A stretch of 64,000 nucleotides of DNA from Apoderus coryli (taxonomy: Eukaryota > Arthropoda > Insecta > Coleoptera > Attelabidae), in NCBI GenBank assembly GCA_911728435.2, contig OU452200.1, positions 23,141,715-23,205,714 on the forward strand, written 5' to 3'. The position numbers and the translations under genes were made by a program. This document shows positions 29,882 to 42,000 of this stretch, piece after piece. Every line of letters begins with the position of its first letter. The first letter of the stretch is position 1. Below the pieces are notes generated by a model. That model saw only the letters and a list, made by a program, of their open reading frames with translations. It had not been told where the DNA came from and did no database searches.

Positions 29882-30394
29882 TGTCCTGTGGAAGGTTGTT
29901 CGTCTAGAGCGAGATATACAGCAATATCGTTTTTTCGATGTCCAAAAGAACTCGAAAGGTACGTACAATTATATTATTTACCTTGCCATATTTTAAAATA
30001 AAATATTATTAAATTACTTAATTTTTTGTGAATGCTTTTATCGAAACACACTTTTTCTAGTAGCATGATTTCCGAACCATTTTGTGTCCGGAAATTTTTA
30101 TTAAATTTTAGTTCGAAAAATGTTAGTATGTAGTTTAAAAATGTAAAATAATGTGCAAAAAGCGCCGTAAAGTGTCATTATTACTTAACTATTGCCTATA
30201 TCATAAATATATTCTACCGATGTCAAATTTGGAAGACGGCGTTGAAGTTCTTTGGCGGTCATAAATATGCAGAGTTAACTAAAGAGCAGAGCCACAACCC
30301 TATAAAAGTCTGCAGTTTACATTTTTCAGCAGAAAGTTTTTATAATCAAGCAAAAAATCGCATTTTTTATGCTTTGCGATTCTTTCATTGTTAA
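29882..30394 (+). pseudogene. THAP-domain fragment, copy 2
   Basis: Same two coding blocks as copy 1 (29882-29958 and 30220-30394), including the same missing acceptor, so the defect predates the duplication. Confidence 0.6.
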
Positions 30395-30399
30395 TTCCT

Positions 30400-31650
30400 T
30401 CACGAATTTATGTTAGAGGTAAATAATTTGCCTTATATTTACCTATTCAGTGAATGAGGTTTTTGACATTTTATCAGCTTGCAGTGACAATCGTAATGAT
30501 GGGAATTTAGCTAAATTAAATATTTTAAGCCATTTGTAAAAAGTAGATTCAGTGAACACATACTTAATAAAACTATAAAAGAAAGTTATCCTGAGTTTTA
30601 CTTTCCCGTACAGGAAAAGTATTGTGAAGCGCTAAAAAAATTTTTGAGATAAAGACGGATATAGCCATTTTGAAGATCCCTGAGACGATTAAGACCATTT
30701 TCAGATAGAAGTCTGTTTGTATCTGTATTCTACCAAAGATTAAATTAATCTTTGATTCTACCACGATAGCGCTCAAACTCTGTAACCAATTAAGCTAAGT
30801 TTTGGTATATGAGTTTGGGGCAGTGCTAGGATGAAGCCAATAGATTTTGGTTGAAAGCGCTTAAGCCCTGTGATAGGTGTGGACACAACCGCTAAATTTT
30901 CATATCAGTAGGGGTCGAGTGATACATCATTTTAAAACATTTTTTATCTGATTTACAGCGATAGGTCACTTTTGATATTTGCCTCCATAATTCTCGAGAA
31001 AATAGCGTTTAAAATGTCAGCAGTTGGAACGTATATATATAACAAATAAAATACACTATTTATTACCAGGTTTCTGTTGGGTTATTGCTAGGGCGTTCGC
31101 TTCGCATGCGCAAGGTTACGGGTTCGAGTCCTAGCTCTGGAAATATTTTTATTTTTTTTATTTTTGAATAAAGTAGTTAGTTTGTTACGTTAGTTCATTG
31201 GAAATAATGAAAATAATACAATTATAATAATTATTATTATTACAAATTCTGTTTCGTTACGCAGGTCATATATTACAGGGCAAAATTAGATTACAAATGC
31301 AAACATATTATCAATTAATAACTCAATTAACACACACTCATTATTATACATAGTACCGTAAAATAAACATGTGAGATATTCTCTGAACCTTCAACATTAG
31401 CAAAATATCCCAACCTCCAACACTATCAGAAATAATTTCACATACATATTCAACAATGACCTACTGAACTGAAAAAAATTAATTGCACACACACTCATCA
31501 ATCTCACCCAATGTACAGGCAAAAATATCACAGGGACGACACAATCGGTCAAAATTATTACAAAAAATATTTACAGGCGATCCCAACAAAATATTGGTGC
31601 GAGAACGAATAGGATAAAATGTGATATTGTTTCGACTTCCCACCGTGGGA
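30400..31650. other. Intergenic, with a tRNA-like segment
   Basis: Mostly AT-rich with no coding signal. A short palindrome AAAGATTAAATTAATCTTTG lies at about 30735. The tRNA-like piece is listed separately. Confidence 0.4.
31066..31140 (+). ncRNA. tRNA-like remnant or SINE head
   Basis: GGTTCGAGTCC at 31121-31131 is a perfect Pol III B box, and CCAG/CTGG at the two ends of this 75-nt piece could form the start of an acceptor stem. The A box is poor and the D and T arms do not fold well. It is more likely a tRNA-derived SINE or pseudogene than a working tRNA. No anticodon assigned. Confidence 0.35.
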
Positions 31651-32190
31651 CGTGAAAATTAAATTTTGCATAGCAATTGTGAACAATGAATCTTGTAATG
31701 AATCAATTTATAGAAGTAGTTCAAAGAAGCGAGCATTCGTCTTATTTCCAAACTTACCATCTCAAAGTGACCCAGAGTCGCTGTATATGCAAACAACCCC
31801 GAAGGGGAAATATTCCGTCTCTTTTATATTTAAGATAGCGCACGAATTTTCTTTGAATTTTCTCAACGGAGCAGTATTCTAGTTTAGATCGAATATACGA
31901 ATAATATAAAGCCTTTATCGCTTCTAAATTGCTAAAACCCTTACAATTTCTAACAATAAAACCATACATTCTTTTGCTTTTTTATTGATATGATCAACGA
32001 ACGTAAATTTTGAATCAAAAATTACTCCAAGATCAGTCATAGTGTCAGTTCGAGAAATTGGCAGCCGATCCACCATATACTCGTATTCAACAAATTCTTT
32101 CTGCCTAGTATATATGACATATTTACACTTGCTAGGATTCAAAGTTAACTTATTTAAATTACACCAATCCATTAGAAAGCAGATTAGTTA
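31650..32190 (-). pseudogene. LINE RT C-terminal fragment
   Basis: Minus-strand reading MDWCNLNKLTLNPSKCKYVI, MTDLGVIFDSKFTFVDHINK and, after stops, the YIRSKLEYCS and FVRYLKYKRDG blocks. This is the thumb and tail region downstream of the catalytic FADD in Jockey/CR1-like LINEs. It is cut at 32190 by the 3' end of the next LINE. Confidence 0.75.
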
Positions 32191-32341
32191 ATAATAATAA
32201 TAATCTCTTTATTGTCTAACAGGTATAACTACCCAATTACAAGACAAAACAAAAATATATATTATGATACAATGACATAGGTGATTGAAAATAAAACTAA
32301 TAAAAGTAACAAAGGTATAAAATGGCTACTCAAATAACTAC

Positions 32342-33268
32342 CTAAATTATATCAATTTCATTAGCCTGTAAGTACCCGCGCAGGTCACGCTTAAATGAAT
32401 TGAGTGATGCATTAAAGTAATTAATATTCTCATGGATAGTCAGACGATTGCAGTAGTTGCAAGCCCGAAAAAGGGCCGCCCTAGTTTCATAGTTTGCGTG
32501 AACCTGGGGCACCCAAAATATATCAGAAGCTCTTGCGTGCAAGCGGGGAACCCGAAACCCAATCTGATGAAGCAGCCGAGGACAGTCCAGCAAACCGTTT
32601 ATTAATTTGAAGATTAATATTCGAGAAACATAAATGCGCCGCTCGTACAATAGTTGAAACGGAAACCTGTTCAGCAACAAACCGTGACTACAGCCGCGAG
32701 ATGGAAAACATCCATCAAGCTTAAATGACAGATATTTTAAGAATTTGCGTTGGATGTTCTCAAGCCTCTGTATATGGACATGATATATAGGTGACCAAAC
32801 AATTGAGGCATATTCCAATTTGGACCGTACATAAGCAAAATATAGCGTTTTAAGGCAGTCTATATTATTAAAATTCTTTGTTTGTCGGAAAATGAATCCC
32901 AGCATCCTGAGTGCAGCCGCTGAAACATGTGAGACATGCTCATTAAAAGTCAATTCACTGTCAACATAAATCCCGAGGTCCTTAATGACATTACATCTCT
33001 CCAACGCGATTCCATTAAGTATGTAGTTGTGCATCACAGGTGTAAGGCGTTTTGTAAACGTTATGGATTTACATTTGTTAGCATTTAAGGGAAGCTTGCT
33101 TAGGTCACACCATACAGACAGCATATGTAGGTCTCTTTGCAAACGATCACAATCATCGGCACACCGCACAATACTGTACAACTTCAAATCATCCGCAAAA
33201 AGCAAGTGCTGACTTGAGAAATTATCACCAATACTGTTCACAAAGATAGCAAACAGTAAAGGAGCCAA
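32342..33268 (-). pseudogene. LINE reverse transcriptase, C-terminal half
   Basis: Same frame as 34045-33278, directly after the TAG. It has LAPLLFAIFVNS-like start, HLLFADDLKLY (catalytic Asp pair), KDLGIYVDSELTFNEHV, FAYVRSKLEYASIVWSP and a C-terminal tail ending at 32342. Apart from the single stop the RT is open. Confidence 0.82.
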
Positions 33269-33277
33269 GGTACTACC

Positions 33278-34045
33278 CTATGGGACTCCACTCGGCACAA
33301 AGAAGCAATCAGACCGATAGCCATTATATTCAACGAACTGCTGACGAGTCGTTAAATATGACCCAAAAAATGCAATTAATTTCCTGCTGAAGCCAATGTC
33401 ATTCATGCGTTGCTGCATCAAAGAATGATCGATCTTGTCGAAGGCTTTAGAAAAATCTGTGTAGATTGCGTCGACCTGAAAACCCCGACCAACAGCGGGA
33501 TATACATCCTGTAAGAAAGTCACTAAATTGCTTACAGTGGAGCGCTTCTGAAAAAATCCATGTTGCTGCCAGACCAACTTAGCCTTCACCTGTTTGAACA
33601 GCTTATTATGTAGTGCAATCTCAAACACTTTAGAGAAATTAGATAGGATAGAAATTGGCCGATAATTTACAATTCTATCAAGTTCGCCAGACTTATGTAC
33701 AGGGCATACACGACCCATCTTCCAAGGGTCAGGAAATGTGTTAGATTGCAAAGAAAGGTTAAATATATATTGTAAAGGATTGGCAAAGACGGTGGCACAA
33801 TCCCTAATGACAAACGCAGGTATGTTGTCAACACCAGCGGTCATCTTCGGTCTCAGCCTCCTCAAAGCAACTAAAACATCATCAAAATCCAACAAGCCCA
33901 CCGCGATCATATCATTATTATCATTAAACACGTCAACAACGGTATCTTCTACGGAGTCAACGTACACTTCGCGAAAAAAACTAGCAAACGCGGAAACAAT
34001 ACTCAATGGATTGGACAATGCAACCCCGCCATCATCGAACATCAC
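33278..34045 (-). pseudogene. LINE reverse transcriptase, N-terminal half
   Basis: Contains LRRLRPKMTAGVDNIPAFVI, VNYRPISILSNFSKVFEIAL, QQHGFFQKRSTVSNLV and YTDFSKAFDKIDH. It ends at a TAG inside the normally invariant GVPQGS motif (GVP-stop-GS, a CAG to TAG change). Confidence 0.82.
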
Positions 34046-34689
34046 ACCCGGGATACGCGACCTCTGTTTCTTATTTCTTATGTACTTTCAAAGCTGTGTT
34101 GGATCGTCTTTGATCGAGTCCTGAATCCGGTTGACATAACTTCTATAGGCTTGGGAAATCCTTTGTTTAATCTGTGTTCTTAAAAACTGAAACCTATGTA
34201 AGTGACACGGTGTACCAGAAGATCTCCACTTTCGTAGACATTTATATTTCTCTTTAATATCTTTTATGAGATCGAGTGGATACCAGCACGGATAAGAGAA
34301 TTTCTTAGATCGCGGTTTGAATGTGGGTACAGCAATATCCAGGATTGATGCTATCCTACTGTGAAACTGTCTCACGGCAGCATTGACATCCGAAACATGA
34401 TACAACCATGACCAGTCTTGCCCAGCTATTAATTCATATAATAGGAGATAATTTGCCTTATTGAAATTATGTTTTCTTGTTTCTGTGCTTGGGCAGAAGT
34501 TTTTTTGTTGTGGATCTATATTACAAGAGAACCGTATGTGTATTGCCGGATGATAGGCGTCCTCAGCTACTAAAGGAGGGCATGGTTCAACCGTGCAACT
34601 AAAATTACACAAACGTAGAACGGCCTCAAAAAATTTAGAAAAATGGATTGAAATAGGGCGGTCATTTGTAATCTGAGAGTTGGAAACTC

Positions 34690-35100
34690 GCGAACACGAA
34701 GACACAAGTTATACAATATACACAAAGGCTCAGCAAGAGCCCCCAAACAGTCCTTAAAAAAAGGAAAGCTGGGAAGCCGTCAAATCCAGAAATCATCTTG
34801 TTCTTGAGCTTCCTGCCGGCCTTCATCACCTCTGCTTCAGTAATCTCGGACAAATGCACGATGTCCGCCCACGGAGCATTATTTTCACGGGCACCCCATG
34901 TAGAAGAGTTAATAAAAACGCTCTCAAAGTATCTGGCAAATACGTTCACTATATCCTGTGGATCATGGATTTCCCTCTGCTCATGGATCATTATCCCCGG
35001 TAGTATAGATGTATTACTTTTACAATGAAAATAATTCCAAAAAACTCGGGGATCCTCACGAAGGCTATCTTGAACACGAGATATGTAATTACTATATGCA
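34690..35100 (-). pseudogene. LINE RT N-terminal fragment
   Basis: Minus-strand reading IHEQREIHDPQDIVNVFARY, FESVFINSS and LSEITEAEVMKAGRKLKNKM, then SGFDGFPAFL: the start of a LINE RT, cut off at about 34690. It may be the other end of the LINE left at 31650-32190, though the middle of its RT is missing. Confidence 0.65.
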
Positions 35101-35842
35101 ATTCTAATATCTGATTTTTATTTTACTTAATGACTGCAACTTTAAATTAAACACAATTCATCAATTCGTTAGTATATTCATACTCATATATTTATTATAT
35201 TTAAGAACACGACAAAATATATTTAAAATATTGAAAATAATACCTACTAAAGTTTTAAACTATAAAAATAAATGCTTTTTTTCATAAATAATGCAATAAA
35301 TAGTTATCACAAGAGTCAAAAAATACTCAAAAATGTTTATCATGTACACTGATGAATATATAATAGCTACACTAGACAATTTAGCACCATCAAAGAATGT
35401 TTTAGACAATTCAGTTTGAATAAAAAATATCAGCAGAACTCAACATTACGTGATTCTAAAATTATACCTACAAGTTTAGGAGATAAGAAAAATAAAAATA
35501 TTTGTAACAAACTTTGGATTATGCATGTATCGAAAGCATCATCAAAAAACATTAATTTACTAGCAGTTACAACATTGTGGGAACCGAAATCGTCAGGAAG
35601 GATATTAAGGATAAAACAATAACAATCTACATAAATAGTAAGCAAGCCATTAGTGACCTTGTAACGGTACAATATAATGTTGCTCATCACAAAATAGGAC
35701 AATAATAGGACCTCATCTCCGCGTTAAAAAGCATGCACTGTTCCGAAGGCAACAAAGAGGCGAATATTCTAAACCAGGATATTAAAAATGAAAGTCTACA
35801 TATAAAACTAGAAAAAATAGCTATTAAAGTTATATTTCAAAC
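35101..35842. other. 3' flank of the tyrosine-motif gene
   Basis: AT-rich. Probably holds the 3' UTR of the minus-strand gene; no single polyadenylation signal stands out. Confidence 0.4.
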
Positions 35843-36078
35843 CTAAACTTGAAAAATTACATCTTCCTCATGTATATAAGTATTTAATGTCGTCTCATTC
35901 ACAACCACATGCTGAGTTTTACTATTATTGTTATTATTACCACACGTTTGTGCATTATCTTCATGAATAGTGTTGCTAGTATTAATTGAATCCTTGGATT
36001 TGTTGTGAATTTTTTCGTAACCAGATCCATCCGTTTCACTGTTTAGTTGTTCATATGGAGGATCTATGTCTGATTTAC
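35843..36078 (-). CDS. Adaptor-like gene last exon
   Basis: 236 nt after acceptor TTTACAG. Reads KSDIDPPYEQLNSETDGSGY, EKIHNKSKDSINTSN, an Asn run and a C-terminus ending EEDVIFQV before TAG. Confidence 0.88.
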
Positions 36079-39000
36079 CTGTAAACATTCAACATCGTAT
36101 TTGAAAAGATATGCCAGAGTAAGTCACCACAGAATTTCATGGTTTCATTTCTGTTTCAGACATATAGGTCCATTTTAAAAATGTTTTCAAATATACACAG
36201 TATATTCAGCGCCCTACTTTTTGCATTTTTGAAATGTTACAAAAGAAATTTGGGTCCATAAATAGAAAGAATGTTATTGATCAGCGGCCAAATTACTGGA
36301 TTTACCTATACAGTTTGTATGTATGGTTAGGTAAAGTTAAGTACACGAATGCCACAAGCATCCAGCATCCGAAGATTTGGAGCCAGGATATCAAAGTTGG
36401 TAAGTTTTTTCATTCGAGGGGACCTCAACGGAATTGCTTTAGTGACGAGCACGCACAAGTACGTAATATCGCCAGTTATTTCATATTAATATTCAGGGTA
36501 TTTCTAACAAAGTTCATGAGCTCTCAAATTTTCTTAAGTTCTTATGCTGTGATATATTGTGAGCATTGGTATAGACAAAGAAAAACTATGACAATGAATC
36601 TACTTTTCATTTAGCAACTTACTACTGTAGGACTGAGCAAATGTGCATGGTGGCCGTCTGTATGTTTGTTCGATCTGAACTGGACTGCCGTAGTTTCGAT
36701 TTGTTCGAGTTCTGTATTGAATTAGATGCACCGTTTTCTGCATTGGAGATAGCCTTTTGCGGTGTTTTGATTTTAACACTGTATAGATCTTGCTCGGGAG
36801 CCGTGTGTATGCTTTTGGTCAGGCTGGGAGCAACCTGTGTAAATTTACTCAAGGACTTGCAACTATTATGAACCTGGGTGACTTTATCATTATTATCAGG
36901 CTGGGAGCAACCTGTGTAAATTTACTCAAGGACTTGCAACTATTATGAACCTGGGTGACTTTATCATTAACTTTGGCACAAGATAAGAAATGATTTGTTA
37001 AATATGTTCCATTCATTTAACTTGGGGGTAAACATATCTCGACCGACTAGGGTTTCCAGGACCGGCTCTTCATGTATTGATAACATAGTGACCAATCTTA
37101 GTGAGAATAGTTTCTACACTGTATTGTATCAGATTATGACCAGTACATTATTATTGATATTGTTACCCCTCGTAGGGTGGTCTGCGTTGCAGACGTGCGT
37201 CAATGAGTCAGGCCTAGAAAGATTTCGCAGATCATTGGAACTTGTCCATTGGAATGAATTTTACAATTCCAATGATGTAGGGTGGATGACGGAATTTTTA
37301 TTGAATTCGTCAAGTCTAGCTGCTCAAAATGATATTCCTTTAAGGACGATGAAATACACCAGAACGCCAATCAATTGGCTTAATCATGATTTGAGGTATA
37401 TACGTGAAAGAGTGTCGTTTATAACTATCGTTGTAGACTGCACAAATGTCCTGATTTTTTAGCACTGTATAGAACTTAAAACAAGGATTACAAAAGTCAT
37501 ATTAACGATAAAAAAATAATGCGTAAGCTCATTACATAAGTAACTCTGATAATAGAGCCAGTAATGCCTGAAAGCTAATTAATTATGAAAGGCATTATTA
37601 CAGGAAAGGTAGATAGTATATCTGCGCAGCACTTTAATAATTTCTTTGTGAACATAGCTGATCACATAACTGGTTGCTTGCCTGTCGATCGTGATTTACA
37701 AACTCAAATTTGAATTGAATACACCTTCCTGGTTTATTTTCTTAGTACCTGTGGAGTGGAAGGAAGTTCTGGATGAAATTAGACGCATTAGCGTGTCATA
37801 CGACCTATTAAGAGAGCTGGAAAGATATGGTGCCAGGTGCCTTAAATTTTCTCGGAGATATGACATTGATTACCACCATTACCCAAAAGTGGTTCACTAG
37901 AAACTATCTTCAACTCAATATTGAGAAGTCGTAGACAATAGTGCTTTCTATGCTAACTAGGGTTACTAGCGACGATTCTGTGCGGCTTTTGGGTATTACT
38001 CTGAACGATAGCGTTACATAATTTCAGTATATACGAAATTTGAATAAAATGCCCTCAGTCAATATGTTTGTTATTGGCAGGCTTGCCTCTAGTCTGGAAT
38101 AAGGTACCCTACTGAACGTCAAATTTTCGCTGTATCACACTCACCTTTCATATGGAAGACTTTTGTGAGGAAACTCTCCATCTGCTAGCACGGCATTCCG
38201 TTTACAAAATAAGGCAGAGATTAATGACAGGTGTACCGCTCATTGAACCTTGTAAACCTTTATTCAAAAGATTTAATATCATGCCCACAATTTTCATCTA
38301 TCACCAGCTGCTTAATATACCCAAAAATAAAGATGGATTCCTCACTAACTCTAATTATCAGATCTACCCTACTACGCAGTGAATATTTCAATGAGGAACA
38401 GTCTGAGCGTTTATAATAATGTATGTATAAATCCTCATCAAATTTATACTCGCTAACGATTCGCTGATCATCCTGTCAGCTTCTTCATAGCAAATTTGCG
38501 GGAACGCGGTTAACTGAAACACAGAATGATCAGCGAAATGTGAGAGTATAAATTTGATGCAGGATTGATCTAAAACTGAATAGGTTCTTCATTATTAAGT
38601 TCTAGATAAATCTCCCGCGATTAAGCAAAAAATCCTTCGTGTCTTTGTCAGCTGTTGTAAACTTACCATTGCTGCCGGAACTATCAGACGTATTACATCT
38701 TCTTTCCTTAATCTTCTCATATCCAGAGATATCTGAATTTGTCCGACTAGAATCTTCATCAAATCGTTCATAAGGCGGCTCCAGGTCTTTAACGTATTCA
38801 TAGTTCGGATCAGTTTGGCTTAGCGAATCATAACTCGGATCATTCTGTTGTGTTATTGTTCTCGTATGACAAAATGATTCGTAATTCGGATCTATATCAC
38901 AAACATTTTCTTTAACGGTGTTGCAAGGTACATCGTTGACAGCACATGGCATACTTTCATAATTTGGTTCCGTAGTGTCAGTATCGCTGCTGAAGGTCTG

Positions 39001-42000
39001 ATAAAGTACAGGTTATATTAATATGCAACTCTATTTGCAAAAAAAATACTTTTAGTAATTTGTATTATCATTCAGGTTAAGTAGTGATTCGTCTTGCAAC
39101 CGAAAATAACTCTTTAATCCATATACAGTCGACAGTTACCAATAACTTTTTTTGTTATATATTTTGACACGCATCAGAATGTCACTAAAACTCGCTTTTT
39201 TGACCTAATCGAAACTGTTAAAATAATTAAATTATAATTATTTTATTTTTAATCTTGGCGCCTAACCACATTGTATATTATGGTGTTATTATATTTATGA
39301 AGTTGTCAATTTTTTTAATTTAAGTATTGTCATTATAAATAGTTATTTCTTCTAATTTAATAAAATAGTTATTCATTCAAAAAGCTTTTGAATGTACTGG
39401 TCTCCGAAGACAAATTATTTTGGATCGTCAATTGTATTCCACTAAATTTACTGATTTCAAAAAAATGGAAGATTACATAAACAAAATGTTGGAAATTCAA
39501 AACGAATTAAAGGGTGTTGGACGAGATGTAAGTGATGAATATATGGCATTTAAACTTTTGGCAAATTTATCAGAAGATTATGACTCGTTAGTAATTGCTA
39601 TGGAAAATAATGGTAAGAAATTAGAACTAGATATGGTTATTGAAAATCTTTTACAAGAAGAATCGAGACGTTTAGAAGAAAATTATAAAAAGAATACAAA
39701 TACAGCTTATGTTTCAAAACCATTAAATGTTAAGAAGCCTGAAAGTCATAACTATTCATTAAAAAAATGTTTTATAGGTGGTAAAGCAGGACATTTCGCT
39801 AATGTTTGTAGAAATAGAAGTTCGCAGATTAAAAATCAAAGTTTTTCGAAATTTAAACCTAGAGAAAATTCAAACCAATTAAAACAAGCGTTTGGAGCGT
39901 TTGAAGGTCATGAACAATCTTCAATAGATCATAGATGATATCTTGATTCAGGGGTTACTCGGCACATGAGTTCCCATGAAAAATATTTTGATGAAGTTAC
40001 TGAAACAGGAGTTCCAATTAATATAGAAACTGTTAATGGAAATGCGATATCATCAAATGGGCAAGGTAATGTGTCATTATCTATTAATGTTTATGGGAAA
40101 TCTGAAAATATTTCTATAAAAGATGTATTATTAGTTCCCGAATTGAAAATGAATCTTTTGTCTGTTGGAAAAATAACTGAAAAAGGTAACGAAGTGTTAT
40201 TTACAAGTAGAAAATGTACAATACGAAAAGCAGAAACCAAAGAAATCATTGGAACTGGAACAAAAAATGTTGATGGGTTGTATACATTAGATCTGGTTAA
40301 AACAACTGTTTTGCTAACAAAAACATTAAATGAATATGATATTTGGCATCATCGTTTTGGGCATATAAGCGAAGGAGGGTTAAAACGATTGCAAGAAGGT
40401 TTAGTTAAAGGTCTACCTTCAAATTTGCAAGCATCGAAATCATGTGTAAACTGTATTATGGGAAAACACTCCCGAACACCATTTCCAAGGGATAAAAGTA
40501 AGCGTTCGAGAGAAAAATTAGAATTAGTCCATACAGATTTATGCAGTCCTATGCAAGATGAATCAATAGGTGGAGCAAAATATTTTTTGACTTTTATTGA
40601 TGATAACACAAGAAAAACTTTTATCTATTTTTTAAAACAAAAAAGTGAAGTATTTTATTATTTTAAGAAGTTCAAATATCTGGTTGAAAATGAAACGGGA
40701 AAGAAAATAAAAAAGATAAGTGACAATGGTAAAGAATACGTCAATAAGAACATGGAAGAATTTTTAGAAGAAAATGGAATTCAACATCAGTTGACAGCAC
40801 CATATACGCCACAGCAGAATGGTATAGCTGAGCGAGCAAACCGCACTATAATGGAAAGAGTAAGGTCTATGCTAAATGGAGCTGGTTTGGACAATTCATT
40901 TTGGGCTGAAGCGGCAAAAACTTCTGTTTATTCAAAGAATAGATCTCCAACAATTGCTTTAACAAACACAACTCCTGAAGAAGCCTGGAGTGGTAAGAAA
41001 CCAAATGTATCGTTTTTAAAAGTTTTTGGTTGTAAAGCTTTCGCCCATGTTCCTAATACAAAACGTAGAAAATTGGACTCAAAATCAATTCAATGCATTT
41101 TTGTCGGGTACGACCAGCATTCGAGAGCATACAGATTTTTTAATAACGAAAATAATGAGATAGTAATATCAAGAGATGTTATATTTATTGAAGATGAGCT
41201 CAACGTCAACGAAATTAATATAGACGAAGAAGACAGGAAAGAAAATGAAATTATAGTTAGACAAATACCTGTCAACAAAAATAAAGTAGTTGAAATTGGG
41301 CAAATATCAAATGAGAATATTATAGAACAAATGCAGCCAAATACAGATAGAGAAAATAGAAATGAAGAAATACAGCCAAGTACAAGCAGAGACAATGAAA
41401 GAATAGAAGTTGATGAAAATTCAGAAAAACGAATTTCCAAGAAACCTAGATATTTAGACGAATTTGTTTGTTCAACAAATGCGATCGATTCTACTAGTTG
41501 TTTGGAACCAATAACTTTAGAAGAAGCTCTTGAAGGAGGTGATTCAGATAAATGGGAAGAAGCAATAGAAGATGAACTAGAATCTCATAGAATAAATAAT
41601 ACGTGGACATTAATTAAAGAAATTCCTTCAGATAGAAGAGCAGTGAAGAGTAAGTGGGTTTTCAAAATAAAAAAGGGCGCTGATGGTAATATTGAGAAAT
41701 ATAAAGCACGATTGGTAGCTAAAGGGTATTCACAAATGGAAGGCATCGATTACGATGAAACATTCTCACCAGTAGTACGACAAACAACTTTAAAAACTCT
41801 AATTGCAATTGCAACACAATTTGATTTAAAAATGCACCTTATGGATGTCATAACAGCATATTTGAATTCACCATTAGATGAAGAAATTTATATGGAATTA
41901 CCCAAACAAAAAAACTCAAATTCAAAAGAATTTTGTAAATTGAATAAGGCGATTTACGGATTGAAACAATCAGGGCGAGCATGGAATAAGAAACTACATA

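Larger units (their letters stand above)
29637..30396 (+). repeat. Tandem duplication, copy 2 (760 bp)
   Basis: Near-identical to 28875-29636. The high identity means the duplication is recent. Confidence 0.9.
32190..34705 (-). mobile_element. 5'-truncated LINE (Jockey/CR1-like), one nonsense codon in RT
   Basis: Three collinear minus-strand open parts (34705-34088, 34045-33278, 33268-32342) cover the end of the endonuclease, the linker and the whole RT. The 3' end has AATAAAGAGATTATTATTATT at about 32193-32213. It sits between two pieces of another LINE (31650-32190 and 34690-35100). Confidence 0.82.

Noticed and set aside
31066..31140. Functional tRNA gene
   Set aside because: B box is good, but A box, D arm and T stem do not fold; anticodon cannot be read.
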